From: Lysobacter silvisoli
Lineage (GTDB): Bacteria; Pseudomonadota; Gammaproteobacteria; Xanthomonadales; Xanthomonadaceae
DNA length: 64,000 nucleotides
Direction: 5' to 3'
NCBI RefSeq assembly: GCF_003382365.1
Contig: NZ_QTSU01000001.1
Span: 1,488,001 to 1,552,000 of the forward strand
Both the position numbers and the translations under genes were made by a program. Shown piece by piece: positions 8,470 through 15,846 of this stretch. How positions within the stretch are numbered: the stretch's first letter is position 1; each line of letters begins with the position of its first letter. The notes under the pieces were generated by a model, which saw only the letters and a program-made list of their open reading frames with translations, searched no databases and was not told where the DNA came from.

Positions 8470-8556
8470 TCGTCCCCGCGCAAGCGGGGATCCAAAGACT
8501 TTCAGAGTCATGCCTGGGTAAAGCCCTGGATTCCCGCCTCCGCGGGAATGACGGGG
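8470..8556. repeat. Dispersed inverted repeat with CCCGCG..CGCGGG ends
   Basis: An element of about 87 bp bounded by GTCCCCGCGCAAGCGGGGAT and TTCCCGCCTCCGCGGGAATG, each a short hairpin. It resembles the ATTCCCGC-type repeats dispersed in many proteobacterial genomes. It lies between the candidate operator at 8409 and the GntP permease start at 8600, so it forms part of the permease leader or promoter region. Confidence 0.55.
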
Positions 8557-8599
8557 GTGAGAGTTCACCGCAATGGCGAGTTATTCAGGGGATCGTTAG

Positions 8600-9997
8600 A
8601 TGGCGTTTTTGATCGTGCTGGCCGCGCTGTGCTTCCTGATGTTCGTGGCCTACCGCGGCTACAGCGTGATCCTGTTCGCGCCGGTGGCGGCGCTGGGCGC
8701 GGTGCTGCTGACCGACCCCAGCCTGGTCGCGCCGATGTTCACCGGCCTGTTCATGGACAAGATGGTCGGCTTCCTCAAGCTGTACTTCCCGGTGTTCCTG
8801 CTCGGCGCGATCTTCGGCAAATTGATCGAACTGTCGGGCTATTCCAAGTCCATCGTCGCCGCCACCATCCGCCTGCTCGGGCGCGAGCGCGCCATGCTGT
8901 CGATCGTGGCGGTATGCGCGCTGCTCACCTACGGCGGCGTGTCGCTGTTCGTGGTGGTGTTCGCGGTTTACCCCTTCGCGGCCGAGCTGTTCCGCCAGAG
9001 CGACATCCCCAAGCGCCTGATCCCCGGCACCATCGCCCTGGGCGCGTTCACCTTCACCATGGACGCGCTGCCGGGCACGCCGCAGATCCAGAACATCATT
9101 CCGGCCTCGTTCTTCGGCACCAACACCTGGGCCGCGCCGTGGCTGGGCACCCTGGGCGGCGTGTTCATCCTGTTCGTCGGCCTGCTCTATCTGAACTGGC
9201 GCCGGCGCAGCGCGCTCAAGGCCGGCGAAGGCTACGGCACCGGCCTGCTCAACGAACCGGCGCCCTACGCCGGCGGCAAGCTGGCCTCGCCGTTGCTGGC
9301 GATCCTGCCGCTGGTGCTGGTGGGCGTGAGCAACAAGCTGTTCACCGCCTGGATTCCCGCGTTCTACGGCAGCAGCCACAGCTTCGACCCGGCGGTGATC
9401 GGCGATGCCGCGCCGGTGGTGCAGGACGTGAGCAAGGTGGCGGCGATCTGGGCGGTGGAAGGCGCGCTGCTGGTCGGCATCGTGTGCGTGCTGGCCTTCG
9501 CCTGGAAGTCGGTGATGACCAGCTTCGCCGAGGGCACCAAGGCCGCGATCGGCGGCGCCCTGCTGGCGGCGATGAACACCGCCTCCGAGTACGGCTTCGG
9601 CGCGGTGATCGCGGCGCTGCCCGGCTTCCTGATCGTGGCCGACGCGCTGGGCGCGATCCCCAATCCGCTGATCAACGAAGCGGTGACGGTGACCGCGCTG
9701 GCCGGCATCACCGGCTCGGCCTCCGGCGGCATGAGCATCGCCCTGGCGGCCATGGCCGACACCTTCATCGCCAACGCCAACGCCGCCGGCATTCCCATGG
9801 AAGTGCTGCACCGCGTGGCGGCGATGGCCTCCGGCGGCATGGACACCCTGCCCCACAACGGCGCGGTCATCACCCTGCTGGCGGTGACCGGCCTGAGCCA
9901 CCGCCAGGCCTATAAGGACATCTTCGCCATCACCCTGGTCAAGACCCTGGCGGTGTTCGTGGTGATCGGCCTGTATTACGCGACTGGGCTGGTTTGA
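8600..9997 (+). CDS. GntP-family permease (probable D-3-hydroxybutyrate permease)
   Basis: 465-residue inner-membrane transporter with about twelve hydrophobic segments, matching the length of GntP-family carboxylate permeases. The start at 8600 follows AGGGGA by 7 nt. Segments such as LTYGGVSLFVVVFAVYPFA, TMDALPGTPQIQNIIP and ASGGMDTLPHNGAVITLL are typical of the family's hydroxybutyrate/gluconate branch. Its place between a TonB receptor and an alpha/beta hydrolase, with the 3HB-oligomer hydrolase family gene 8 kb away, favours 3-hydroxybutyrate as substrate. Gluconate or another hydroxy acid remains possible. It is transcribed divergently from the TonB receptor and is probably under the same regulator. 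Confidence 0.87.
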   Translation: MAFLIVLAALCFLMFVAYRGYSVILFAPVAALGAVLLTDPSLVAPMFTGLFMDKMVGFLKLYFPVFLLGAIFGKLIELSGYSKSIVAATIRLLGRERAMLSIVAVCALLTYGGVSLFVVVFAVYPFAAELFRQSDIPKRLIPGTIALGAFTFTMDALPGTPQIQNIIPASFFGTNTWAAPWLGTLGGVFILFVGLLYLNWRRRSALKAGEGYGTGLLNEPAPYAGGKLASPLLAILPLVLVGVSNKLFTAWIPAFYGSSHSFDPAVIGDAAPVVQDVSKVAAIWAVEGALLVGIVCVLAFAWKSVMTSFAEGTKAAIGGALLAAMNTASEYGFGAVIAALPGFLIVADALGAIPNPLINEAVTVTALAGITGSASGGMSIALAAMADTFIANANAAGIPMEVLHRVAAMASGGMDTLPHNGAVITLLAVTGLSHRQAYKDIFAITLVKTLAVFVVIGLYYATGLV

Positions 9998-10062
9998 GGC
10001 ACGGGCACGACGGCGGCGACCTGCGCTACCCTGCGACGCATCCGTCCCGCGCGCAGGCCCGC

Positions 10063-11292
10063 ATGCCGAGTTCCCGATCCGCGATCCGCCCGCGCCCGGC
10101 GAGCAACGGCGACGATCTGCGCGGCGTCAACCGCCTGACCATCGACGCGATCACCGGCGTCACCGATCTGGTCGAAGCCATGCACGCCAACATCAGCCGC
10201 TTGCCCGGCGTGCTCGGCACGGTGGCCGCGGGCCCCGCGCCGGGCATCGCCGGCTTCGTCTACCGCAGCGTGCGCGGCGCCACCCGGCTGGTTGGCGACG
10301 GCCTGGATCTGGCCTTCGCCCGCGCTGCGCCGCTGTTGGACGTGGTGCGCCCGCCGCCGCAGCGCGAAGCCATGGTCGCCGCCGCCAACGGCGTGCTCGG
10401 CGATCACCTGGACGCGAGCCGCAATCCGCTCGCCATCCCGATGCGGCTGCGCCACGGCGGCCAGGCGCTGACCCTGCGCCGCCGCGAGCTCGCCGCCGCC
10501 CTGCCCGACGCCGGCGGCAAGATCCTGGTGCTGGTGCACGGCTTGTGCATGAACGACCTGCAATGGCGCTACGGCGACCACGATCACGGCGCCGCGCTCG
10601 CGCGCGACCTGGGTTACACGCCGCTGTACCTGCACTACAACAGCGGGCGCCATATCTCGGTCAACGGGCGCGAGTTTTCGCGCTTGCTGGAGCAACTGCT
10701 GCAGCGCTGGCCGGTGCCGGTGGAGCGCCTGGCGATCCTGGGCCATAGCATGGGCGGCCTGGTCGCGCGCAGCGCCTGCGTGGCCGCGCAGCAGGAACGG
10801 CTGGACTGGCTCGCGCACCTGGACCGCATGATCTTCCTCGGTACCCCGCACCAGGGCGCGCCGCTGGAACGCGCCGGCAGCTGGATCGACGCGATGATCG
10901 GCTTGAGCCCCTACACCGCGCCGTTCGCGCGCCTGGGCAAGATCCGCAGCGCCGGCATCCAGGACCTGCGCCACGGCAACGTGCGCGACGAGGATTGGGA
11001 AGATGCCGACGCCGACGGCCGCGCGGACGGCCGCCAGCCCTCGCCGCTGCCGCCGGGCGTGCGCAGCTACGCGGTCGCCGCCAGCACCGCCAGCGCAGCG
11101 CGCGACGATGCCGCCGTGCTGCCCAAGGGCGATGGCCTGGTCCCGGTGGCCAGCGCGCTGGGCCGGCACCCGGACCGCGCCTACGACCTGCGCATGCCCA
11201 AGACCCGCCAGCACATCGCCTACGGCGTGAACCATCTGGAATTGCTCGGCGACGCGGGCGTGTACCGCCAGCTGCTGCGCTGGCTGGGCTGA
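10063..11292 (+). CDS. Alpha/beta-hydrolase (lipase/esterase-like)
   Basis: 409-residue hydrolase; the start at 10063 is the first plausible ATG, but it lacks a strong ribosome site. The C-terminal two thirds form an alpha/beta-hydrolase domain: LVLVHGLCMND (oxyanion region), nucleophile elbow LAILGHSMGGLVARS, acid region PKGDGLVPVASALG and catalytic-histidine region GVNHLELLGD, in canonical order. The first 120 residues are a family-specific extension. No signal peptide is seen, so it is probably cytoplasmic. It starts 65 bp after the permease on the same strand and may be co-transcribed; an ester-cleaving role in the same catabolism is possible but unproven. Its stop is 7 bp from the stop of the convergent TonB receptor. 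Confidence 0.82.
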   Translation: MPSSRSAIRPRPASNGDDLRGVNRLTIDAITGVTDLVEAMHANISRLPGVLGTVAAGPAPGIAGFVYRSVRGATRLVGDGLDLAFARAAPLLDVVRPPPQREAMVAAANGVLGDHLDASRNPLAIPMRLRHGGQALTLRRRELAAALPDAGGKILVLVHGLCMNDLQWRYGDHDHGAALARDLGYTPLYLHYNSGRHISVNGREFSRLLEQLLQRWPVPVERLAILGHSMGGLVARSACVAAQQERLDWLAHLDRMIFLGTPHQGAPLERAGSWIDAMIGLSPYTAPFARLGKIRSAGIQDLRHGNVRDEDWEDADADGRADGRQPSPLPPGVRSYAVAASTASAARDDAAVLPKGDGLVPVASALGRHPDRAYDLRMPKTRQHIAYGVNHLELLGDAGVYRQLLRWLG

Positions 11293-11299
11293 GCGCGCC

Positions 11300-13438
11300 T
11301 CAGTCCGCGCGCGGCACCGCGTCCCAGGCCAGGCCCAGGGTGAAGCCGCGCCCCGCGCCCGGCTCGAAATAGCGCGCATTGCCCTCGTTGACGATCACCG
11401 AGCCGACGTAGTCGCGGTCGAACAGGTTGTCGACGCGCGCGAAGCCGCGCCAGCCGCGGCCGTTGCGCGGCCGCCAATCCAGACGCAGCGCGAAGCGCGC
11501 GTTGCCAGCGGCAAAATCGGTGTTGCGGTCGTCGACCGCGATGCGATCGCTGAAACGCCCCTCCAGCGCCGCGCCCAGCGCGCCGTCGCGCGAACGCCAG
11601 GCGAGTTCGGCATAGCCGTCGGCACGCGGCACGCCGGGCACGCGGCTGCCGGCGGCGACGGTGCGCGTGGCGCCCTGTACACGGTAAGCGAAGCTCTGCT
11701 CGAAGCGCGCATCGATCCAGTTCGCCGCCACCGCGTAGCGCCACTGCGCGCCCCAGTCGCCGTCCAGGCCCAATTCGACGCCGTCGCGACGGGTGCGGCC
11801 GGCATTGGCGAAACTGGCGCGGCCGCCGCGGCTGTCGGCCGGCACGATCTCGTGCTCGCCCTCCACCCGGTACACGGCCGCGCTGAAGCGCGCGCCGCCA
11901 CGGCGCCAGCGCAGGCCGAGTTCGGCGGTGTCGAAGCGCGCCGGCTGCAGCTCGCGATTGAAGCCGGCGCTGCCGTCGGCGCGGTAGGCCAACTCGGTCG
12001 CGGTGGGCGTCTCGAAACCGCGGCCCAGGCTGGCGAACACCTCGCCGCGCGCGAACGCACGGCTCAGGCCCAGCGCCGCGGAGGTTTCGCGGTAATCGGC
12101 GCGGCCGCCGTCGTCGCCGTTGCCGGGCGCGAAATAGCGGTCGTCGGAGCGGAACTCCAGGCGCGCATGCCGCACCGCGCCGAGCAAGGTCCAGCCCGCT
12201 GCCGGCGCGTAATCGCCGACCGCGTACAGCTCGCGATCGGCGATGCGGTTGCGCTCGTCGCGGCGCAGCCGGCCGCGCACGCCCAGGCGGTCGCCGACGT
12301 AGTTCTCATAGCCGCGCCGGTCCTCATCCAGTCGCGCCAGTTCCACGCCGAGCGCCAAACCGCCGCGCGCGCCGTACCAGCGGTGGCCGGCGTCGAGGCC
12401 CGTCGAGCGCCGGCCCAGGTCGATCACGCCGCCCGCGCTACCCGGTGCGGTTTGCGCCGCCATCGGAATCGCCAGGTACTGGACCACGTCGCGGCGGATG
12501 CCATAGGCGCCGACCCAGGCTTCGCGCCCGGGCGCGTAGTCGCGTTGCCAGCGCAGGCCCGCCTGGTGGTTGCCGATGCGCTTGCGCGTGTCGAAGCGCA
12601 GCGCCACCGGATCGGTGCCGTGCGGGTCCGCGCGCAGGCCGGCGCGATCCAGGCCCAGCGGATCGTCGGTGTCGGGCTGCGACAGCGAATTCAGCACCAG
12701 GCGCAGGCGCTCGCCTTCCCGCGGCGACCACTCGGCCACCGCATCGAACTGCGAACGCTGTGCAGCCGAGTGCGGCCGCTCGCCGTCGGTGCCGAAGCGG
12801 CTAACGCCCACGCGCCCGCGCCAACGCCCATCCTCGCTGGCGCCGTCGGCCAGCGCGCCTACGCGGTAGCTGCCATGGTCGCCGCCCCAGGCCTGCGCGC
12901 TCGCGCCGCGCAGGCGCTGCAGGTCGGTGGCGGCAACGATGGCACCGCCGGCGGCGTTACCGTATTGCAACGCCAGCGGACCGCGCAGCACTTCGATGCG
13001 GTCCAGCGCGTCCAAGGGAAAGTTCGCTGCCTGCCCCTGTCCGTCCGCGGCCGTGGATGGAATGCCGTCCACCACCAGGCGGATGCCGCGGATGCCAAAG
13101 GTGGAGCGCGCGCCGAAGCCGCGGCTCTGCACCTGCAGGTCCTGGGCGTAGTTCTGCCGGTCCAGCACGCTGATGCCGGGCACGCGCGCCAGCGCCTCGG
13201 ACAGGTTCACCTGACGCTGGCCCTCGCGCAGGGTCCGGCCCTCGATCACGGTGACGGCGCCGGGGAACTCGGCCAGCGCGCGACGCGGCGCGACCACTTC
13301 CACCGAATCCAGGGTACGCGCCTGGGTTTGGTTCTGTTGCGCGGATGCGGATGCGCTCAGGACGAGCAAGGCCAGAGCGCAGGCGGCGCTCAGCGGGCGA
13401 TGCAGCGGGATCGGATGGGACGGAGCGACAGGCGGCAT
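11300..13438 (-). CDS. TonB-dependent outer-membrane receptor (second)
   Basis: 712-residue receptor. A Sec signal (AACALALLVLSASASAQ) is followed by a TonB-box-like stretch, TLDSVEVVAPRR. The plug has FPGAVTVIEGRTL, LSEALARVPGISV, LQVQSRGFGARSTFGIRG and DRIEVLRGPLALQYGNAAGG, and a long beta-barrel follows. Unlike most barrels it ends in Asp rather than an aromatic residue (LGLAWDAVPRAD). The plug resembles FecA/PupB-like metal-chelate receptors, but no regulator or siderophore genes are nearby, so the substrate is open. It is convergent with the hydrolase upstream. Confidence 0.88.
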   Translation of the reverse strand: MPPVAPSHPIPLHRPLSAACALALLVLSASASAQQNQTQARTLDSVEVVAPRRALAEFPGAVTVIEGRTLREGQRQVNLSEALARVPGISVLDRQNYAQDLQVQSRGFGARSTFGIRGIRLVVDGIPSTAADGQGQAANFPLDALDRIEVLRGPLALQYGNAAGGAIVAATDLQRLRGASAQAWGGDHGSYRVGALADGASEDGRWRGRVGVSRFGTDGERPHSAAQRSQFDAVAEWSPREGERLRLVLNSLSQPDTDDPLGLDRAGLRADPHGTDPVALRFDTRKRIGNHQAGLRWQRDYAPGREAWVGAYGIRRDVVQYLAIPMAAQTAPGSAGGVIDLGRRSTGLDAGHRWYGARGGLALGVELARLDEDRRGYENYVGDRLGVRGRLRRDERNRIADRELYAVGDYAPAAGWTLLGAVRHARLEFRSDDRYFAPGNGDDGGRADYRETSAALGLSRAFARGEVFASLGRGFETPTATELAYRADGSAGFNRELQPARFDTAELGLRWRRGGARFSAAVYRVEGEHEIVPADSRGGRASFANAGRTRRDGVELGLDGDWGAQWRYAVAANWIDARFEQSFAYRVQGATRTVAAGSRVPGVPRADGYAELAWRSRDGALGAALEGRFSDRIAVDDRNTDFAAGNARFALRLDWRPRNGRGWRGFARVDNLFDRDYVGSVIVNEGNARYFEPGAGRGFTLGLAWDAVPRAD

Positions 13439-13521
13439 GCGAGGGTGCGGCGGGGATCAGCCTGCATCATGCCACCGCCGTCGCAACGCGCCCGGCATGC
13501 GGGTCGCAAGTTTCGCGCGAA

Positions 13522-13554
13522 GAGCCCCCCTTAATCCCCCTTTTCCAAAGGGGG
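13522..13554. repeat. CCCCCTTTTCC/GGGGG hairpin, dispersed family
   Basis: CCCCCTTTTCCAAAGGGGG at 13536-13554, preceded by GAGCCCCCCTTAATC, belongs to the same family as the copies at 5.9 kb and 25.0 kb. It lies between the second TonB receptor and the DUF5671-like gene. Confidence 0.5.
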
Positions 13555-13587
13555 AAGCTGAGAAGCAAAGGCGGACGCGATCCGCAC

Positions 13588-14655
13588 TCAAGGCTTCACC
13601 TCACGCTCGAAACACTGCTCGCCCACATCGTGCAGCCAATCGTCGTTCAAACCGTAGCGCGTATCCTCCGCCTGCGCCGTATCGGTAGTGAAGCTCGCGC
13701 ACACCCGGTACTGCTTGCCCTCGCCCGCCTGGTAACCGTAAGGCGCGCGCGTCACCGGATCGACGATGGACAGCTTCATCCCCGGCTGCGCCGCCAGCGT
13801 CCGCAGGTCCGAGGGCAGGCGTTGATGCTGGTTGTAGTAGTGGGTCACCGCGTAGCCGATCCGGGTCAGGTCCTCGACCCGGCGCTGGTCCAGGCGCATC
13901 GCCCGCTGCGCGGCCGGGCCGCCGGTGGTGGCGATGGCCGCGACGACCGTCGCCACGATGATGGCCGCAGTCGCGATCAGCAGCCCGCGCCCCACCGGCT
14001 TGCCGCCGGCGCCCTCGACCTCCTCGCGGCGCAGGTCGCGCAGGTAGTACAGGAACACCGTGCCCGCGATCGCCGCCACCACCAGCACCTTGAACACGAA
14101 GCGCAGGGTCAGTTCGCCGCCGAGCAGGTTGTAGACCAGCGCGGTCATGTCGCCGATCAGCACCGTGGCGGCTACGAACAGGGTCAGGTAGGTCAGCCAG
14201 CGGCGCACCGGCGACAAGCGCTTGATCGGATGCAGCGCGACTTCACGTGCCAGATACGCGGACACGAACGCGAACACCGGGAAGGCGATGATCATGGTCG
14301 ACACCGACCAGCGCACGCCGGAACCGAGATAGTCGCCGAACACCTGATAGGCCTGGGCCGGGTCCGGCCACATCCGGTTGATCAGATCGAACAGCAGGCT
14401 GCCCAGGCTCCACGCCACCGAGTACAGGGTAGCGAACAACACCAGATAGAGGAACGCCTCGCGTGCCGACAGCGAGGCGCGCGGGCGCGGTACCGGCACC
14501 GGGAACTCGACGTCGGCGTAGGCGTCCAGCGCGCCGCGGGTTTGCTCCGCACTCCAGCCGGCCGCGGTCAGCGCCTGCGAAATCGCGCCCTTGCTCTGCC
14601 CGCGCAACATCGCTTCGCGTACGAACGACTCCAGTTCCTGGCTGCCTGCCGCCAT
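13588..14655 (-). CDS. DUF5671-like multi-pass membrane protein
   Basis: 355 residues. The N-terminal cytoplasmic part (about 1-60, ELESFVREAMLRGQSKGAI and AGWSAEQTRGALDAY) resembles a short helical domain that often precedes membrane regions. At least five hydrophobic segments follow (for example LYLVLFATLYSVAWSLGSLL, TMIIAFPVFAFVSAYLA, VLIGDMTALVYNLLGG, LVVAAIAGTVFLYYL, IIVATVVAAIATTGG). A C-terminal soluble part of about 120 residues carries DQRRVEDLTRIGYAVTHYYN and LPSDLRTLAA, a pilin-like periplasmic pattern. The arrangement is that of proteins labelled DUF5671. The function is unknown. It is transcribed away from the SH3-domain gene. Confidence 0.68.
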   Translation of the reverse strand: MAAGSQELESFVREAMLRGQSKGAISQALTAAGWSAEQTRGALDAYADVEFPVPVPRPRASLSAREAFLYLVLFATLYSVAWSLGSLLFDLINRMWPDPAQAYQVFGDYLGSGVRWSVSTMIIAFPVFAFVSAYLAREVALHPIKRLSPVRRWLTYLTLFVAATVLIGDMTALVYNLLGGELTLRFVFKVLVVAAIAGTVFLYYLRDLRREEVEGAGGKPVGRGLLIATAAIIVATVVAAIATTGGPAAQRAMRLDQRRVEDLTRIGYAVTHYYNQHQRLPSDLRTLAAQPGMKLSIVDPVTRAPYGYQAGEGKQYRVCASFTTDTAQAEDTRYGLNDDWLHDVGEQCFEREVKP

Positions 14656-14890
14656 GCCGGCTTCTCCTGATAGGGACGGCGCGAATCTAGCAGCATCCTG
14701 CCGGCGGCCAGGCGAAGATCGGCGGGGTCGACGATTACGCTACCGGTGGGCGTGGGCCGCGCTACGTGCCGGGCCCCGTCCGGGCGTGCGCGGTTGGAAC
14801 AGCCGTCGATCGCGAGGCCATAATCGAACCCGGCCCCTACGTTTCCTGGCGGGCGCTTGCATGGAATTCCCGCAATGGAGGCATCCCCGC

Positions 14891-15505
14891 ATGAGCTTTT
14901 CGCCCACGACGTTCATCGCCGCCCTGTTCCTGGCGCTGGCCGCGCATGCGGGCGATGCGCGTGCCGCCAGCGCGGCCTGCGAACTCGACGTGTACGCCAA
15001 GGACACCGATCCGAAAGGCTTGAACGTCCGCTCCGGCCCGTCGATCAACGCTCCCGTCGTCGCGACCCTGCCCGGATGGAATCCGCCGGGGCCCGACGAC
15101 GAACTCGAAGGACATCTGCCGGTCGGCTTCACCATCGTCGAGGCGCGCGACGGCTGGGTCCGCATCGCCGACGTCTCGATCCCCGACCCGGCCACCGGCG
15201 CCCATCGCGCGTCGCCCATCCGCGGCTGGGTCAGCGGCAAGAGGGTCGGCTACAACTTGCAGACCGAGGTCGGTTTCCAGAATCCCGATCCGAGCAGCCC
15301 GGCGCTGATCCAGCAGGACGGCGGGATCGTGCTGACCGACGCGATCGGCATCAGCGGCTGCACCGGGGAATGGGCCCGGATCGACTACGGCGATCCACGC
15401 TCGCCCAAGCGCGCCTGGTTCCGCGGCTTGTGCGGTCTGATCGAGACCACTTGCGATGGCCGCAACGGCGACGAGAGCCGGGGTGAGGACGCCGACGCAC
15501 GTTAA
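14891..15505 (+). CDS. Secreted SH3-domain protein
   Basis: 204 residues; the ATG at 14891 follows GGAGG by 9 nt. A signal peptide covers about the first 26 residues (SPTTFIAALFLALAAHAGDARA). A bacterial SH3-like domain follows: LNVRSGPSINAPVVATLPG, FTIVEARDGWVRIADV, IRGWVSGKRVGY. A second, weaker copy may lie in the C-terminal half (GISGCTGEWARIDYG and RAWFRGLCGLIETTC). Such domains often bind cell-wall peptides in periplasmic or extracellular proteins. No enzyme domain is attached. Confidence 0.75.
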   Translation: MSFSPTTFIAALFLALAAHAGDARAASAACELDVYAKDTDPKGLNVRSGPSINAPVVATLPGWNPPGPDDELEGHLPVGFTIVEARDGWVRIADVSIPDPATGAHRASPIRGWVSGKRVGYNLQTEVGFQNPDPSSPALIQQDGGIVLTDAIGISGCTGEWARIDYGDPRSPKRAWFRGLCGLIETTCDGRNGDESRGEDADAR

Positions 15506-15522
15506 CCACGACTCTCACAAGC

Positions 15523-15690
15523 TTAGGAGTTACCTAAGAGCAGGGCACCGGAAACGTCGCGCGCCGACGGGTCACCAGACGCTTCGCCGAGGCAGTTGAC
15601 GGGCATGTTGGTGTTGGCAATCGTGGCGGCGAACGACTGGCGCTTGTCGGTGCGCGCGGGAGCGGGCGTAGCCGGATACTCCAGCGCTGA
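15523..15690 (-). pseudogene. Possible gene remnant (coding-like fragment)
   Basis: The 341-bp gap between the SH3-domain gene and the adhesin-like gene has no intact gene. On the minus strand a 55-codon stretch bounded by stops has strongly GC-biased third positions and reads protein-like (SFAATIANTNMPVNCLGEAS, DPSARDVSGALLLGNS). It has no start codon or ribosome site. It may be the C-terminal stub of a lost gene; no family is recognised. Confidence 0.25.
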
Positions 15691-15778
15691 CTAGCGACAA
15701 AGTGACACGGCACTCGCTTCACCGGACATCTAGCTAGCTCGCAGCCGCCGGCTGCTATGTTCCGATGCATTCCAACTC

Positions 15779-15814
15779 AAAAGCGAAGAGCGGACCGAAG
15801 CCCGCTCCTCGCTT
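15779..15814 (-). terminator. Terminator hairpin after the GEVED/DUF11 gene
   Basis: Read on the minus strand, an AAGCGAGGAGCGG stem pairs with CCGCTCTTCGCTT and is followed by TTTT, 33 nt past the stop at 15847. Its core resembles the pnp terminator at 22051-22079 (GCGGGC-TTCG loop), consistent with a shared origin of the two adhesin units. Confidence 0.6.
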
Positions 15815-15846
15815 CCAGACGTTGAGCGTATAACGATGAGCGCCGT

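Noticed and set aside
6680-8521. A 613-codon plus-strand open frame rich in Val, Gly and His
   Set aside because: It is a shadow of the TonB receptor, whose barrel, plug and terminal Phe are intact on the minus strand.
10063-11292. Naming the alpha/beta hydrolase a PHB depolymerase because of the neighbouring 3HB genes
   Set aside because: The motif order GHSMGG, DGLVPVASA, NHLELL is that of general lipases and esterases. No PHB-binding domain or lipase-box variant typical of depolymerases is seen.
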